Part shown: one piece after another, positions 52,736 through 62,434 of the stretch
How the letters are laid out: the number at the start of each line of letters is the position of its first letter
Numbering within the stretch: position 1 is the stretch's first letter
Assembly: GCA_030248065.1 (NCBI GenBank)
Contig: JASAMV010007919.1
Location: 1-64,000, forward strand
Reading direction: 5' to 3'
DNA: 64,000 nt
DNA from: Rhynchonema sp. JSB1_4
Taxonomy: Eukaryota > Nematoda > Chromadorea > Monhysterida > Xyalidae
Notes under the pieces: generated by a model
What the model saw: only the letters and a program-made list of their open reading frames with translations
What the model was told of the DNA's origin: nothing
The model's database searches: none
Program-made: the position numbers and the translations under genes

Positions 52736-53053
52736 TATTTGTTTTGAATCTTATCACCAGCACACCAGGTACTAACTGTGTACGAAATCAATCAATCAGA
52801 TCAATATTTTTTGTCGATGTCGACCAAATGCTTCGATGGAATTTATTGGAAGGAATGAAAAGCCGCGCAGCGCAGTTTTTTGTTTCTAAGCTTTCCAACC
52901 TTAAAAGATGCTGTATAAATGCTAAATTAAGCAAATAAGGGCCCAAAATTTTAGGTGCAACCTTGCACCTAAACCCTGAATTTTTAGGTGCAATTTTGAT
53001 TTTTTAGGTGCAAATTGCACCTAAAAAGTGTCTAAAAAAACTATGGTGGGGGG

Positions 53054-53937
53054 CAGTGTTGGAGGTAGAGGGGGGGGATACCTACTGTACCGCGCTCGGA
53101 GAGGGGGGGATACCTACTGTACCAGAGCCGATGGCCTGGGGGGGTTATGTACCTAGGGGCAGTGCTGTGGCTACTTTTGCGGGGCGGGTAGGGTACATAG
53201 GTGGAAAAAACGGGGCGGGTAGGGGGGTAGTGTACCTGGGATTTTGGGGGGGGGGGGAATCCGGTTTGGGGGGGGGGGAGGGGGGAAGATTTTTCGGGGC
53301 GGGTAGGGTACAACACAAGTTTTTTCGGGTGCCTGTTTTTATGTACTAAAAAGTGCATATATCGCGCGCAGCGCGAGATTTTTTGCACTTTTTAGGGTTT
53401 TCGGTCGAAATTTGGGCATTTTTGACCGAAAAATGGGCATTTTGGGGGTAAAAATCGGGGCGGGTAGGGCGGGGGCGGGGGGGTAGGGTCCAAGAGCGGG
53501 GCGGGTAGGGGGGTAGCGGAAAAAAGACCAAAATACCAGGCCGTGGGCATTGGTACAAGGGGGCCCCGGTAGGGTACCATGGGGGAGGGGGGGGGTTGGG
53601 GGGGGACCCCCCCCCCCCCCCCCCCCAGCCACAGCACTGCCTAGGGGGGGTTTGGGGGGGGTTGGGGGGTTAGGTTTTGGGGTTAAAATTTTTTATGTGT
53701 TTATTATGTGTGGAATCGTGTGATTTCGGGTAATTTGAGGTAAAAAACACTGATTTTGCACTAATTTCGGCCATTTTGGTCAAAAATTGGCACTTTTGGG
53801 GCAAAATCGGGGGGATACCTACTGTACCGGGGTGAAAATCGGGGGGGGATACCTACTGTACCATGCCAAACATCGGGGGGGATACCTACTGTACTGGGGG
53901 GGCTACACCCCCCCAAACCCCCCCACCTCCAACACTG
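53054..53937 (+). mobile_element. hAT-type element, GGGGGATACCTACTGTACC phrase
   Basis: Ends CAGTGTTGGAGGT and ACCTCCAACACTG are perfect inverted repeats; flanks GTGGGGGG and CTGGGGGG agree at 7 of 8 bases. GGGGGATACCTACTGTACC-like phrases occur twice on the left and three times on the right in one orientation. Another element (53,160-53,639) is inserted in it. Runs of G make the sequence prone to assembly error and able to form G-quadruplexes. Confidence 0.8.
53160..53639 (+). mobile_element. hAT-type element, GGGGCGGGTAGGGTA phrase, nested
   Basis: Perfect 8-bp duplication CCTAGGGG (53152-53159 and 53640-53647). Ends CAGTGCTGTGGCT and AGCCACAGCACTG are perfect inverted repeats. The phrase GGGGCGGGTAGGGTAC appears at least five times, all in one orientation. 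The core has AAAAAGTGCATATATCGCGC and GGGCATTTTTGACCG, close to the core of the 50,926-51,372 element in reverse complement. A G8/C21 junction near 53,610 forms a perfect hairpin. Confidence 0.9.
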
Positions 53938-54069
53938 CTGGGGGGGGTTGGGGGGTTACCCCCTCTCAGGTTCATCATACCTCTCACGCTTCCGGTTCCG
54001 GTCCCAACCCCGCATCATACTTACCTCCCACACATGGGCCTGCCACTACACTGTCACTGCTAAAAGTAT

Positions 54070-55182
54070 TACCGTAAAAACCTACCGTAAATAAAAACCT
54101 AAATACAGCCCCCCGGAATAGAGCCCCCTCGTAATACAGCCCCCCAAAAAGGGGTCAGTGAATTAATAGAGCCCCCCCAGAATAGAGCCCCCCTAAGTAA
54201 CATCCCCTATACAGTAGTGTATTAACGCTTGATAGTGGTGCACAAGTACATTTACGCACGTTTATTGTTAGTTCAGAGCACATAATACGCCTCTTATTGA
54301 CGAATAGACACGAATAAAATAATGCAATTACAAGCAGTGTAGTTCCTGGGGGGGAGGGGGGTCCCCCCTTCGGGTACGTCTGTTCCCCCTCCATGGACGC
54401 CTGCCCCACTGTTCCCCCTCCGGGTACGTCTGCTCCCCCAATTTTTACCTAAAATAGGCAAATTTTGGCCTAAAATAGGCATTTTTTGGCCTAAAATGGG
54501 TGATTTTTAGGTCAATGATGTCAAAAGTCGAGTCGCCAATATACCCTTTTTATGGAGAATTTTTTCCAAAAAGGGGCAAAAATGAGCCAAATTTTCGACC
54601 TCAAAAAATGACTTTTCTCCAAATTTGGGTCCTCCCCCCCCCTTCCGGGTCCCTTCCCCCCCCAGGTGGGTACGTCTGTTCCCCCTCCGAAAAAAGGGGG
54701 TACCGCCTGTTCCCCCTCCGGACCTGATTACCAGCGAAAAACATCCTTTCAAACCCCTTTTTTGGGGTTTTTGGGGGTACCGTATTCCCTAAAATAGAGC
54801 CCCCCAAAAATAGAGCCCCCAAAAATACAGCCCCCCTAAAAGGGGTCAGTGAAAAAATAGAGCCCCCAAAAATACAGCCCCCCAACTCCCCGCTTGGGGG
54901 TCGTAAAGTCAAGTTTTTGTATAAGACACCTTGTGTACAACGTTTGTGTTGAGTATATGATGACGTAAAGCCTTTTATGGAAGATCTGCACCTAAAAACT
55001 CAATAATGACCAGTGACACCCTGACAGAACTCCATTTTAGGGGTATTTTTTGGAACATTTTTTGAGATTTTGGGCAGCGAAAAAATACAGCCCCCCAAAA
55101 AATAGAGCCCCCAAAATTACAGCCCTCCTAAAAGGGGTCAGTGAAAAAATACAGCCCCCCTTGTATTTTAGGTTTTACGGTA
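54070..55182 (+). mobile_element. AATAGAGCCCCCC-phrase element with TACCGTAAAA ends
   Basis: Ends TACCGTAAAAACCTA and AGGTTTTACGGTA are inverted repeats. AATAGAGCCCCCC or AATACAGCCCCCC is repeated about 14 times (five on the left, nine on the right), all in one orientation, several followed by AAAAGGGGTCAGTGAA. A hAT-type element (54,335-54,726) is inserted in it. Confidence 0.75.
54335..54726 (+). mobile_element. hAT-type element, GGTACGTCTGTTCCCCC phrase (core copy 3), nested
   Basis: Left end CAGTGTAGTTCCTGG is the same as in the 51,797 element; the right end reads CCGGACCTG. Flanks ATTACAAG and ATTACCAG agree at 7 of 8 bases. GGGTACGTCTGTTCCCCCTCC-like phrases occur about three times on the left and twice on the right, in one orientation. 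The core 54,430-54,640 is the one shared with copies 1 and 2. Confidence 0.8.
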
Positions 55183-55340
55183 TTTCTGGGAACAATTTCA
55201 GCAGTAGCCACAGCACTGTTGCCGGCTGAGGATAAAAAATTTTCCGCGCAGGTCTGACCAGAACAACGTTCCAAATTGTCAGGTCAAGTTACGTGAATTA
55301 CGATCACACGTCTCACAATCATTTGCGCTATCCTGACGTA

Positions 55341-58300
55341 ATGACACTGATTCAAAACTTTCTCAGTGAAAGGCTTCCAAGTCTGCCGTCGGAAATTCGT
55401 GAATACGTCGCCGGTTGGTGGTACGCTGCTGGCTTATCCGTGTTGTTTGCCACATCATTTCAAGCTCGTTCAGGTGTTCTGACCGAAAATTCGGACGATT
55501 TCCGTTCGCACGACGATGTGTACGGCGCGGTCGGTGAATTGATACTCAGTTCCACCAATGACGTCACTGACAACGACGTGGCCCAATTGTGCAGTTCGGT
55601 GTTGACGCTGATGCATGGCGATGTGAACAGGTGCGAAATTGGGACACATTGAATTCAGTTACAACGATGCAGCGGAAGGCGAAGCCAATCAAATGATTGA
55701 ATTTATTGTGCAGTGAATCGCACGCCACCACAATCGACCGACAGCATGGGGATGACGGTGGACTCAAACGTGTGCCGACGGGACCGGTGCAGTTGGATGA
55801 ACTCGATCAGCCGAGTGCGTCAAGCAATCAGGCTAACATCTGGATGATGTCGACTCGCAATGAGGGCACGGTTGGCAAACAGTCCATTGTTGCTCGCTCG
55901 CTTCACAAACGTGTTTTTCGTCTCCTCCTCCCACGTTCAGTGGTGTCGTTTGTCGGGATTGGCCGGGGGTAAGGGAGATTTTTCACTTTGAGAACAAGCA
56001 CCCAGAAGAAATGATTTTTTGATCTCAAAGGCATTAAAATTGAACGTTTTACGCTTGAAAATGTCATGTCAACAATCACTTGCTTACGCAAGAAAACACT
56101 GTTTGATTACTTTTAACCCTATTTTTGGCACTTAGAAAATTTCTGAGGTTATATTTTTCAGGAACCCCTCTCGGGTGTGGGAAAGTTTTGACGTTTGGGT
56201 GTATGTATGGGATATTTCCCGAAATCTGGGCTGGGTATGCGAAGTCACCGACACCACTGCGCACACTCATTCACAGTCGAAGATCCAACATCCATAGAAA
56301 ATAGAGTAATTCCGAAACGCTTGGCACAAGCACAGAAAACACTTGCTGTCCCGAATTTTTTCATGTTTAATTATGGTAACCAGTATTGCAGCAAGTCGAC
56401 GCACGAAAACTTGAAAAGGCCGAAGCGAAAATTCGTGACAAACAGGAGAAGCGTGGTACTGAGGTGGTGAATGGTGCTGCTGGCAAGAAGTCCAGGTGCG
56501 CCCGTCTTTATGCATGGCGATATATCATTTTACAAGAGCGTGTTGCAGACCCAAAGATGTTACCGCCACAGTGTCACAGAAGTCGAATCGTCGTGACGCA
56601 GTATTGCGTGGGGACACCGACTTCATTGATGCAGGTGGTGGTCAGGTCATTTCGTGTTTTTGGCGTTTCGTGACTCGATGGAACATCACCGAATTATAAC
56701 ACTGCAGGCGTTGGTGGTGGTCAACAGCCGATCACCGATATTCGAATCGAAGGCATCGACTTGTCGTTCGGTAGTCGCCAATTGTTGATAAATTCGGACT
56801 TGATCTTGGTGGCCGGCAGAAGATATGGTTTGGTGGGCAGAAACGGAATTGGAAAAACCACGTTGTTGAAAATGTTGTCAACGTTAGTGAACGTTTGTCC
56901 TTTTATTTGAATCTGCTCTGTTTATCGCTCAGAGTCGCGCTGTGAATAAATCGTTTTCATGTTCGCAAAACAACAGCGATTCTAGCGCAGAGTTCGTTCG
57001 TTTTTTTTCATGTTTGTTCGCGATTGCATATTCGTGCGGAGTGCGAAATAAAACTGAGCTGAACTAACACGGATTTTTCACGATTTCCACTATCGTCCGC
57101 TATTTTCCAGTGGTCAACTACAACTACCGGGCCACGTCAGTATGTTGCACGTCGAACAAGAAGTGACTGGTGATGAGACAACAGTGTTGGACTCGGTGCT
57201 TAGTTCGGATACGAAACGTACGAAGCTGCTGGACGAGGAGAAACGCATACATGCGCAGATGCAAAGGTTGCGGTAGTTGGCTGTTGGCTGTTTTAATGGC
57301 CCAAATTCTCGAATGCGCCACCAGAGACGATGATGTCAACGTCAACTTCCCGCTGGCTGACCTCAATTGTTTGCGTGTATACTCGAACAGCAGGATTGTT
57401 CAAATGTTTTGGGAGTACAAGGGAATTTACGCACCGCAGTGACACGCATACAATTGAGGTCAATCCAGCTGGAAGCTGTCATAATCGTTTCTGGTGGCGC
57501 AACCGCTACCGGAGGTCGTTGCGCAACCGCTCCCACTGGTGCTATGCAGAATTTGTGCCAATATTCTTCGTGAATACAAGATTACTGTTTCTTCATCCCT
57601 CACCGAGTCGTAATTTTGCATGAAAAAGTTCAACATATTTGCTGACCCGAGCGTAGATGCATGATTCCAGCTTTCCTCAAAATTGAATTCGAGCAAAAAA
57701 CACAAACTGATGGTCATTGTGAGGTGGACTAAAAAATGTTGATTACAATTAATTGTACAACACTGAATGGCCTGTGCACTTCAGCCAGACCAACAGCGAC
57801 CCGTCGTTGTCCCAACGTCTCACCAAAGTGTACGCCGAACTGGAGCATTGCGAAGCAGACAAGGCACCGGCACGTGCGGCCGCCATACTCAATGGATTGG
57901 GATTCGACGCACCGCAGCAGAACAGACCCACAAAGTTGGTTGATCGCTGCATTTCACGCAAGTAGTCGCCTGGCTAAATTAGACCAAATCCCTGGGATGA
58001 GTTATTTTCAGAGAATACTCTGGAGGCTGGCGCATGCGATTGGCTTTGGCAAGAGCGCTGTTCATGCAGTAAGTCATCCCGATTGTTTGTGTGTTGACCA
58101 AACATGAATGTGTGCGTTGCAATTTGCACCTTGTTCCAGGCCCGATCTTTTGTTGCTTGACGAACCGACGAACATGTTGGACATGAAGGCCATCTACTGG
58201 CTAGAAAATCATCTGGAGGTAGTTTTTGCAATACTTGAAAAATTTATAAGATGTGTAAACCGTTGTTCAATCAGTGTGTGATTCATTGTTATTGACAGAA

Positions 58301-60823
58301 ATGGCCGTCGACGATATTCGTAGTGTCTCATGACCGCAACTTTCTGAACGCCATCTGTACGGATGTGATTCACATGCATTCGGCTGCGTTGACCACCTAT
58401 CGCGGCAATTATGACAATTTTGAGAAAACAAAGGAAGAGAAATTGACTCAACAACAGAAAGAGTATGAAGCGCAGCAGGAGTTGCGAGCACACACGCAGG
58501 TTGCACACCGTACACCGGCTTTTTCACTGTGCAGATCTTTAAGAGATTGACGTATATCCCCATTTCAGCAATTTATCGATAAATTTCGTTACAATGCCAA
58601 GCGCGCTTCGATGGTTCAAAGTCGGATAAAAATGCTCGAGAAACTGTGAGCACGGGGTTGTTTCGTTCTGTTTGTTTCTTTCACAACTTTTGGTCCAGTA
58701 TTTGTGATTTTGATGCAGGTCAGTTATCAACAATTTTTCATTCTTATAGGCATGCGCAAAACATATGATGCAAAAAATTAACTCGTATGCCAAAAGCTTT
58801 GTTAGGCAACAGCCGTACGAGAACCCTGTTCTCTGGAACAGTATTCGCAACATTTGCAGTCCGGTTCTGCAGCCGGTTGAGCGCGACGCACCGGTCGTGC
58901 TTCGGTTCCCGGACGATATTGAAAAGTTGGGGCCTCCCGTTCTGCGACTGGATGATGTATGGTTCAGATACAGTCAAACGTCACCCTGGGTGATACAGGG
59001 CGTTGACTGCAATGCTGATAGTGACTCGCGCATATGCATTGTGAGTTGTGTGCTTTGCGTTGTCCCACATTTTGGCTAATAGTTTTGTCGTTAAATCAAC
59101 TCGTCCAATCTTTTTGTCAAATAAAGCAATAATACATGAGCCCCAAATGAGCGCGAGAGATAATATATATGTGATTTAATGAAAAGACTTGGCGCGGTGT
59201 TTTGACGACATTACGATAAGCCCACATTTTCTGACTGATCTAGCATGCCACATGTTTTTCCTGTTGGCCTTTGCTATCTACATACATCATGTTTGGAATG
59301 CCTACTAAGAAGCGGTACCCTTTTTCTAATGCGTACACACCAACTCAATAATACATAATAGAAGGTTAAGTGCAAGAAGCATAATTACAAGACCGGGTGT
59401 AGAACTTACTTTACTTCGTTTAGGTGGGTGACAACGGTTCAGGCAAGACAACATTGCTGAAATTATTGATGGGCAACGACCTGGAGCCGACCAAGGGATT
59501 CTGTACTCTGAATCGACGCGTCAAAATCGGATACTTCACTCAACATCATGTCGATCAATTGGATGACATGGACGTGTCCTCGTTGGAAATCATTGCCAAA
59601 CGATTCCCGGGTCAGTCAACTTGAAATTGTTGGGCAAGTAGGTTTACATCAGCGTTTCGTGTTTTGGGCGCTGTCGTGGACGAAGGCGAATGTCAGTGAC
59701 AGTGCCCAAACGCATGTGTGCTCAGTGGTGGGGCGACAACCGACTCTACCACCAAAAGTTCTTGGCGGCAACCTACTTACTACGCCGGTGCCATCCAGAA
59801 GTCAATTTTTTTGTCCCAATAGTGATGAAAGTGTGCTCTAAAACACTGCGATATTTTGCCCATTTGTGACTGAATACAAGTTTTGTGCGGGCGACAACCT
59901 ACCTTCTGTACCTTTGGAACCTCCTCCCAGCTACATCAGTGTGTGTGTTTATTCGCACACCCTTGAATCGTGAGGTGTCCAACTTGAATGGAATCTAAGA
60001 CTGCAAGGCACAATAATCGTACCTCTCTCATTTCAGGTCAAACAATGGAGCAGTACCGGGCATCCTTAGGCAGATTCGGTGTAAGTGGCGACTTGGCAAC
60101 TCGATCTATCGATACCCTATCCGGAGGTCAGAAGTCTCGATTGGCTTTCGCACTGCTGGCAATGATGAGGTAGATTTGCATCCTCAAGTTCTTTGTTTTT
60201 TTTAAACTGAGAGTATGGATTATTCGTGTCTAACCAGGCCGAACTTCCTGATCATGGACGAACCGACCAATCATTTGGACGTGGAAAGTGTCGAAGCATT
60301 GGGCAAGGCGCTCGTGTTGTTTTTGGTTAGATTGCTGTTATGCATATTCGTTTACTATAGTAAGTTTCTAATTTCGTTGCCTCACACATTCTTACAGACG
60401 CAGGGAAACTCCCGTTCGAAGTCGAAGCAGGCAACAAGCTCAACACACTGTCAACAAGCCACGCAGCTGGCTCGCGTACGTTTCGAATGTTTCAGTCACA
60501 CAAGCTGTGTGTGTCAGCTGCGTGGCTTGTTCAATGTGTGTTGAGCTTGTTGCCTGCTTCGACTTCGAACGGGAGTTTCCCTGCGTCTGTAAGAATGCGT
60601 GAGGCAACGAAATTAGAAATTTACTATAGTAATACAATCCAAGTATTATATATCACCCCCACGTCCTGAACAGGGCGGCGTGGTGTTAGTGTCGCACGAC
60701 GAGCGACTCATCGAAATCGTATGCAAAGAGTTGTGGTGGGTGAAACAGGGCACCGTCACTCGATTGGAGGGAGGATTGGCTGAATACAAGAAATTAGTGT
60801 ATAAACAACTGGCACTCGTGTGA
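55341..60823 (+). CDS. ABCF3: ABCF3 (GCN20-type) ABC ATPase, 728 aa
   Basis: Soluble twin-ABC protein of the ABCF class, linked to ribosome/GCN2 signalling in relatives. Exons: 55341-55413, 55474-55630, 55714-55870, 56392-56495, 56549-56634, 56708-56882, 57111-57266, 57797-57934, 58012-58068, 58140-58218, 58299-58499, 58569-58645, 58860-59040, 59424-59610, 60037-60169, 60238-60313, 60674-60823; phases fit throughout. ABC1: Walker A GRNGIGKT (about residue 235), signature YSGGWRMRLALARAL, Walker B DLLLLDEPTNMLD, H-loop VSHDRNFL. Linker helices run from EEKLTQQQKEYEAQQELRAH on. ABC2: GDNGSGKT (about 550), LSGGQKSRLAFA, FLIMDEPTNHLD, VSHDERL. Human ABCF3 is 709 aa. At the last junction (GKAL|GGVVLVSH) the usual N-x-F-x residues before GG are absent; a MITE fills that intron. 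The ATG at 55341 starts the conserved N-terminal helix. Confidence 0.95.
57297..57545. repeat. Intronic fold-back sharing words with 21.1 and 24.8 kb
   Basis: In an ABCF3 intron. GGCCCAAATTCTCGAATGCG resembles the 24.8-kb hairpin arm; CTGGCTGACCTCAATTGTTT, ATGTTTTGGGAGTAC and GGGAATTTACGCACCG match 21,080-21,170; ACAATTGAGGTCAATCCAGC is the inverted mate of its left arm. Confidence 0.6.
59079..59222 (+). mobile_element. GTCGTCAAATCA MITE, copy 3
   Basis: In the ABCF3 intron 59041-59423. Shares TTGGCTAATAGTTTTGTCGT, AATACATGAGCCCCAAATGA and TTGACGACATTACG with the 7.0- and 35.5-kb copies. Same orientation as copy 2. Confidence 0.7.
60351..60632. mobile_element. 282-bp near-perfect palindromic MITE in last ABCF3 intron
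   Basis: Arms of about 130 bases are almost identical inverted copies: TTTACTATAGTAAGTTTCTA against TAGAAATTTACTATAGTAA, GTTGCCTCACACATTCTTAC against GTAAGAATGCGTGAGGCAAC, GCAGGCAACAAGCTCAACAC against GTGTTGAGCTTGTTGCCTGC. The loop is about 20 bases. Arm similarity suggests recent insertion. It sits where conserved ABCF residues would be encoded. Confidence 0.85.
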
Positions 60824-61619
60824 TTCGTTGCGTGCTCGCGTTACTTTCTGGAATGTAACTAGTGATTATCGCTGGCATGACTTGTACATGAAACTGGTAG
60901 GTAACACTCTAGAGGAGAACGACTTACAATGTTTAAGCAGAACTATGTATAAACATAACCACCAAAAACAAAACAAAACACACCACCAGAAGCCCACGCA
61001 CCCCCCCCCCCCCAACCACGACACAACACTTTTTTCATTCGTAGCGACGTTTTGAACTATTTGATTCGAAACCAGTTTTACGCACCCCGCTGCAATATTG
61101 CAGTTTGGTGTTGTCTTTGGTCGTTGACCCCTGACCGCTTTCGGTTAAAAGTTCGCCGATCACCACCAGCATTCCTATTTCACTCGCGTTTTCTTCAAAT
61201 GCACAGTGACAAGTTTTATCCATAAATGTTTTGTTTGTAGTTCTACTACGGGCCTTCAGTCGATTGGTAGCATGGCAGCGATAACAGCAACAGCGGTGTT
61301 TATGTATTGTGTGCTTCAGAATATATTTTAGGACTTGGAACTATTTATAATTCGCCCCCGTATTGTTGATTTTTCGTTTTCCTGTTGTTCGTTGTTGTTG
61401 TGCGTATGTATGACTGCAAATGCAGCTTGTGATAATCTGATCAGCATTGGTTAGACATATTGCCCTGTGGTTTGCGCCAGGTAACAATTTGTTTTATCAC
61501 ATACTTCGATTGGTGCCTTTCGGTCACATGTGATGCCACAGGTAAATAAAGGTGCAGTATTTTGACATCGATTTTTGTCAAAATGTTTCGATTTTGCTTT
61601 TGCTTTGGACGTGCTGCTG

Positions 61620-62294
61620 TCAGTGCAGTTGGTGTTTAGGGCTGGGTACTTGCAAAAGTGTTGTGGTCTCTTCGGTGCAACCAGCAGGACCGTTGTTTTG
61701 GTACCACAAGCCACGCGTGTAGGTAGTAGCAGTTAACCAAACATGTGCCATGTGCGCAGTCCAGTTGTAGTAGTACTTTGGCAGACATGACTGGTTGCTA
61801 AGCTGTAGCCAATGCACACAATCAAACATGACTGACTGCGTCGGCACTGCTTGTTTGTCGGTATCGGACATGTTCGATTTCTGTTCGCTCACTGACTCGC
61901 TTCCATCTTGTAAGTTGTGAGTCATTTGTGGTTGTGCGTATGTTTCATACGACAGGTGTTTTGTTGCGCGCTTGTCGCTATAATACTTGTTCTGGTAAAA
62001 GGCCATCTACATAGTTCAGGTTACCATGCGCAACACTTCGCATTGCATTTGTGAAGTTACAAAATTCAACAATGTCCGTTGCCGTTTTACCTGGGTCGCA
62101 CCGGACCAGGTAGTCACGTGTGAGCTCTTTTCTCTTTGCTGCAAATTGTCGAAACTTTGGCACAGGTAAATACATACGTGCCAGTTTAGTAATATGTTAG
62201 CAAATGCAAACAGAATTACTACTGTTTCTACACCTTGAGGATTAGCACCACCACGCAAACCGAAGCAATCGCGATCAGCAAAAATGTCACACAT
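61620..62294 (-). other. Weak coding candidate upstream of ceramide synthase
   Basis: Minus-strand frames give VVILFAFANILLNWHVCIYL, then in other frames YLPVPKFRQFAAKRKELTRD, CDPGKTATDIVEFCNF and a longer tail with KHLSYETYAQPQMTHNLQ. The character is protein-like but frames change without splice sites and no domain is recognised. May be a decayed gene or chance. The rest of 60,824-62,434 shows nothing apart from a C-run near 61,000. Confidence 0.25.
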
Positions 62295-62434
62295 TTCCTA
62301 TCTCAAGATGCCCTTGGTGATGCTAAACGGCACATATCGGTATTTGAGTTATTACATGAACGGTTGGTTCAATGTATAAATGTTTCGGTTACTTGTCCTC
62401 ACAAAGAAATAAATTTTTTTAATTACATTTACAG

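Larger units (their letters stand above)
51387..53040 (+). mobile_element. TTAGGTGCAA-phrase element, interrupted
   Basis: Starts CAGGGTTTTTTTTCAAAG; TTAGGTGCAA is repeated at 51,410-51,475 (four copies) and 52,950-53,020 (five, one or two inverted), with CACCTAAACCCTG near the right end. Between them lie other elements (51,797-52,179 and 52,165-52,735). No clean 8-bp duplication was found, so the ends are provisional. A 225-codon frame at 52,261-52,938 crosses several elements and is not a gene. Confidence 0.5.

Noticed and set aside
52261..52938. 225-codon open frame
   Set aside because: It runs across fold-back arms and a tRNA-like word, has no domain, and its length is explained by repeat composition.
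54070..55182. CRISPR-like array
   Set aside because: Repeats are short, imperfect, irregularly spaced and bounded by transposon ends in animal DNA.
60611..60630. 12-base microexon AAATTTACTATA in the ABCF3 intron
   Set aside because: It has AG and GT borders and the right length, but encodes KFTI and lies in the MITE end, so coincidence is likelier.
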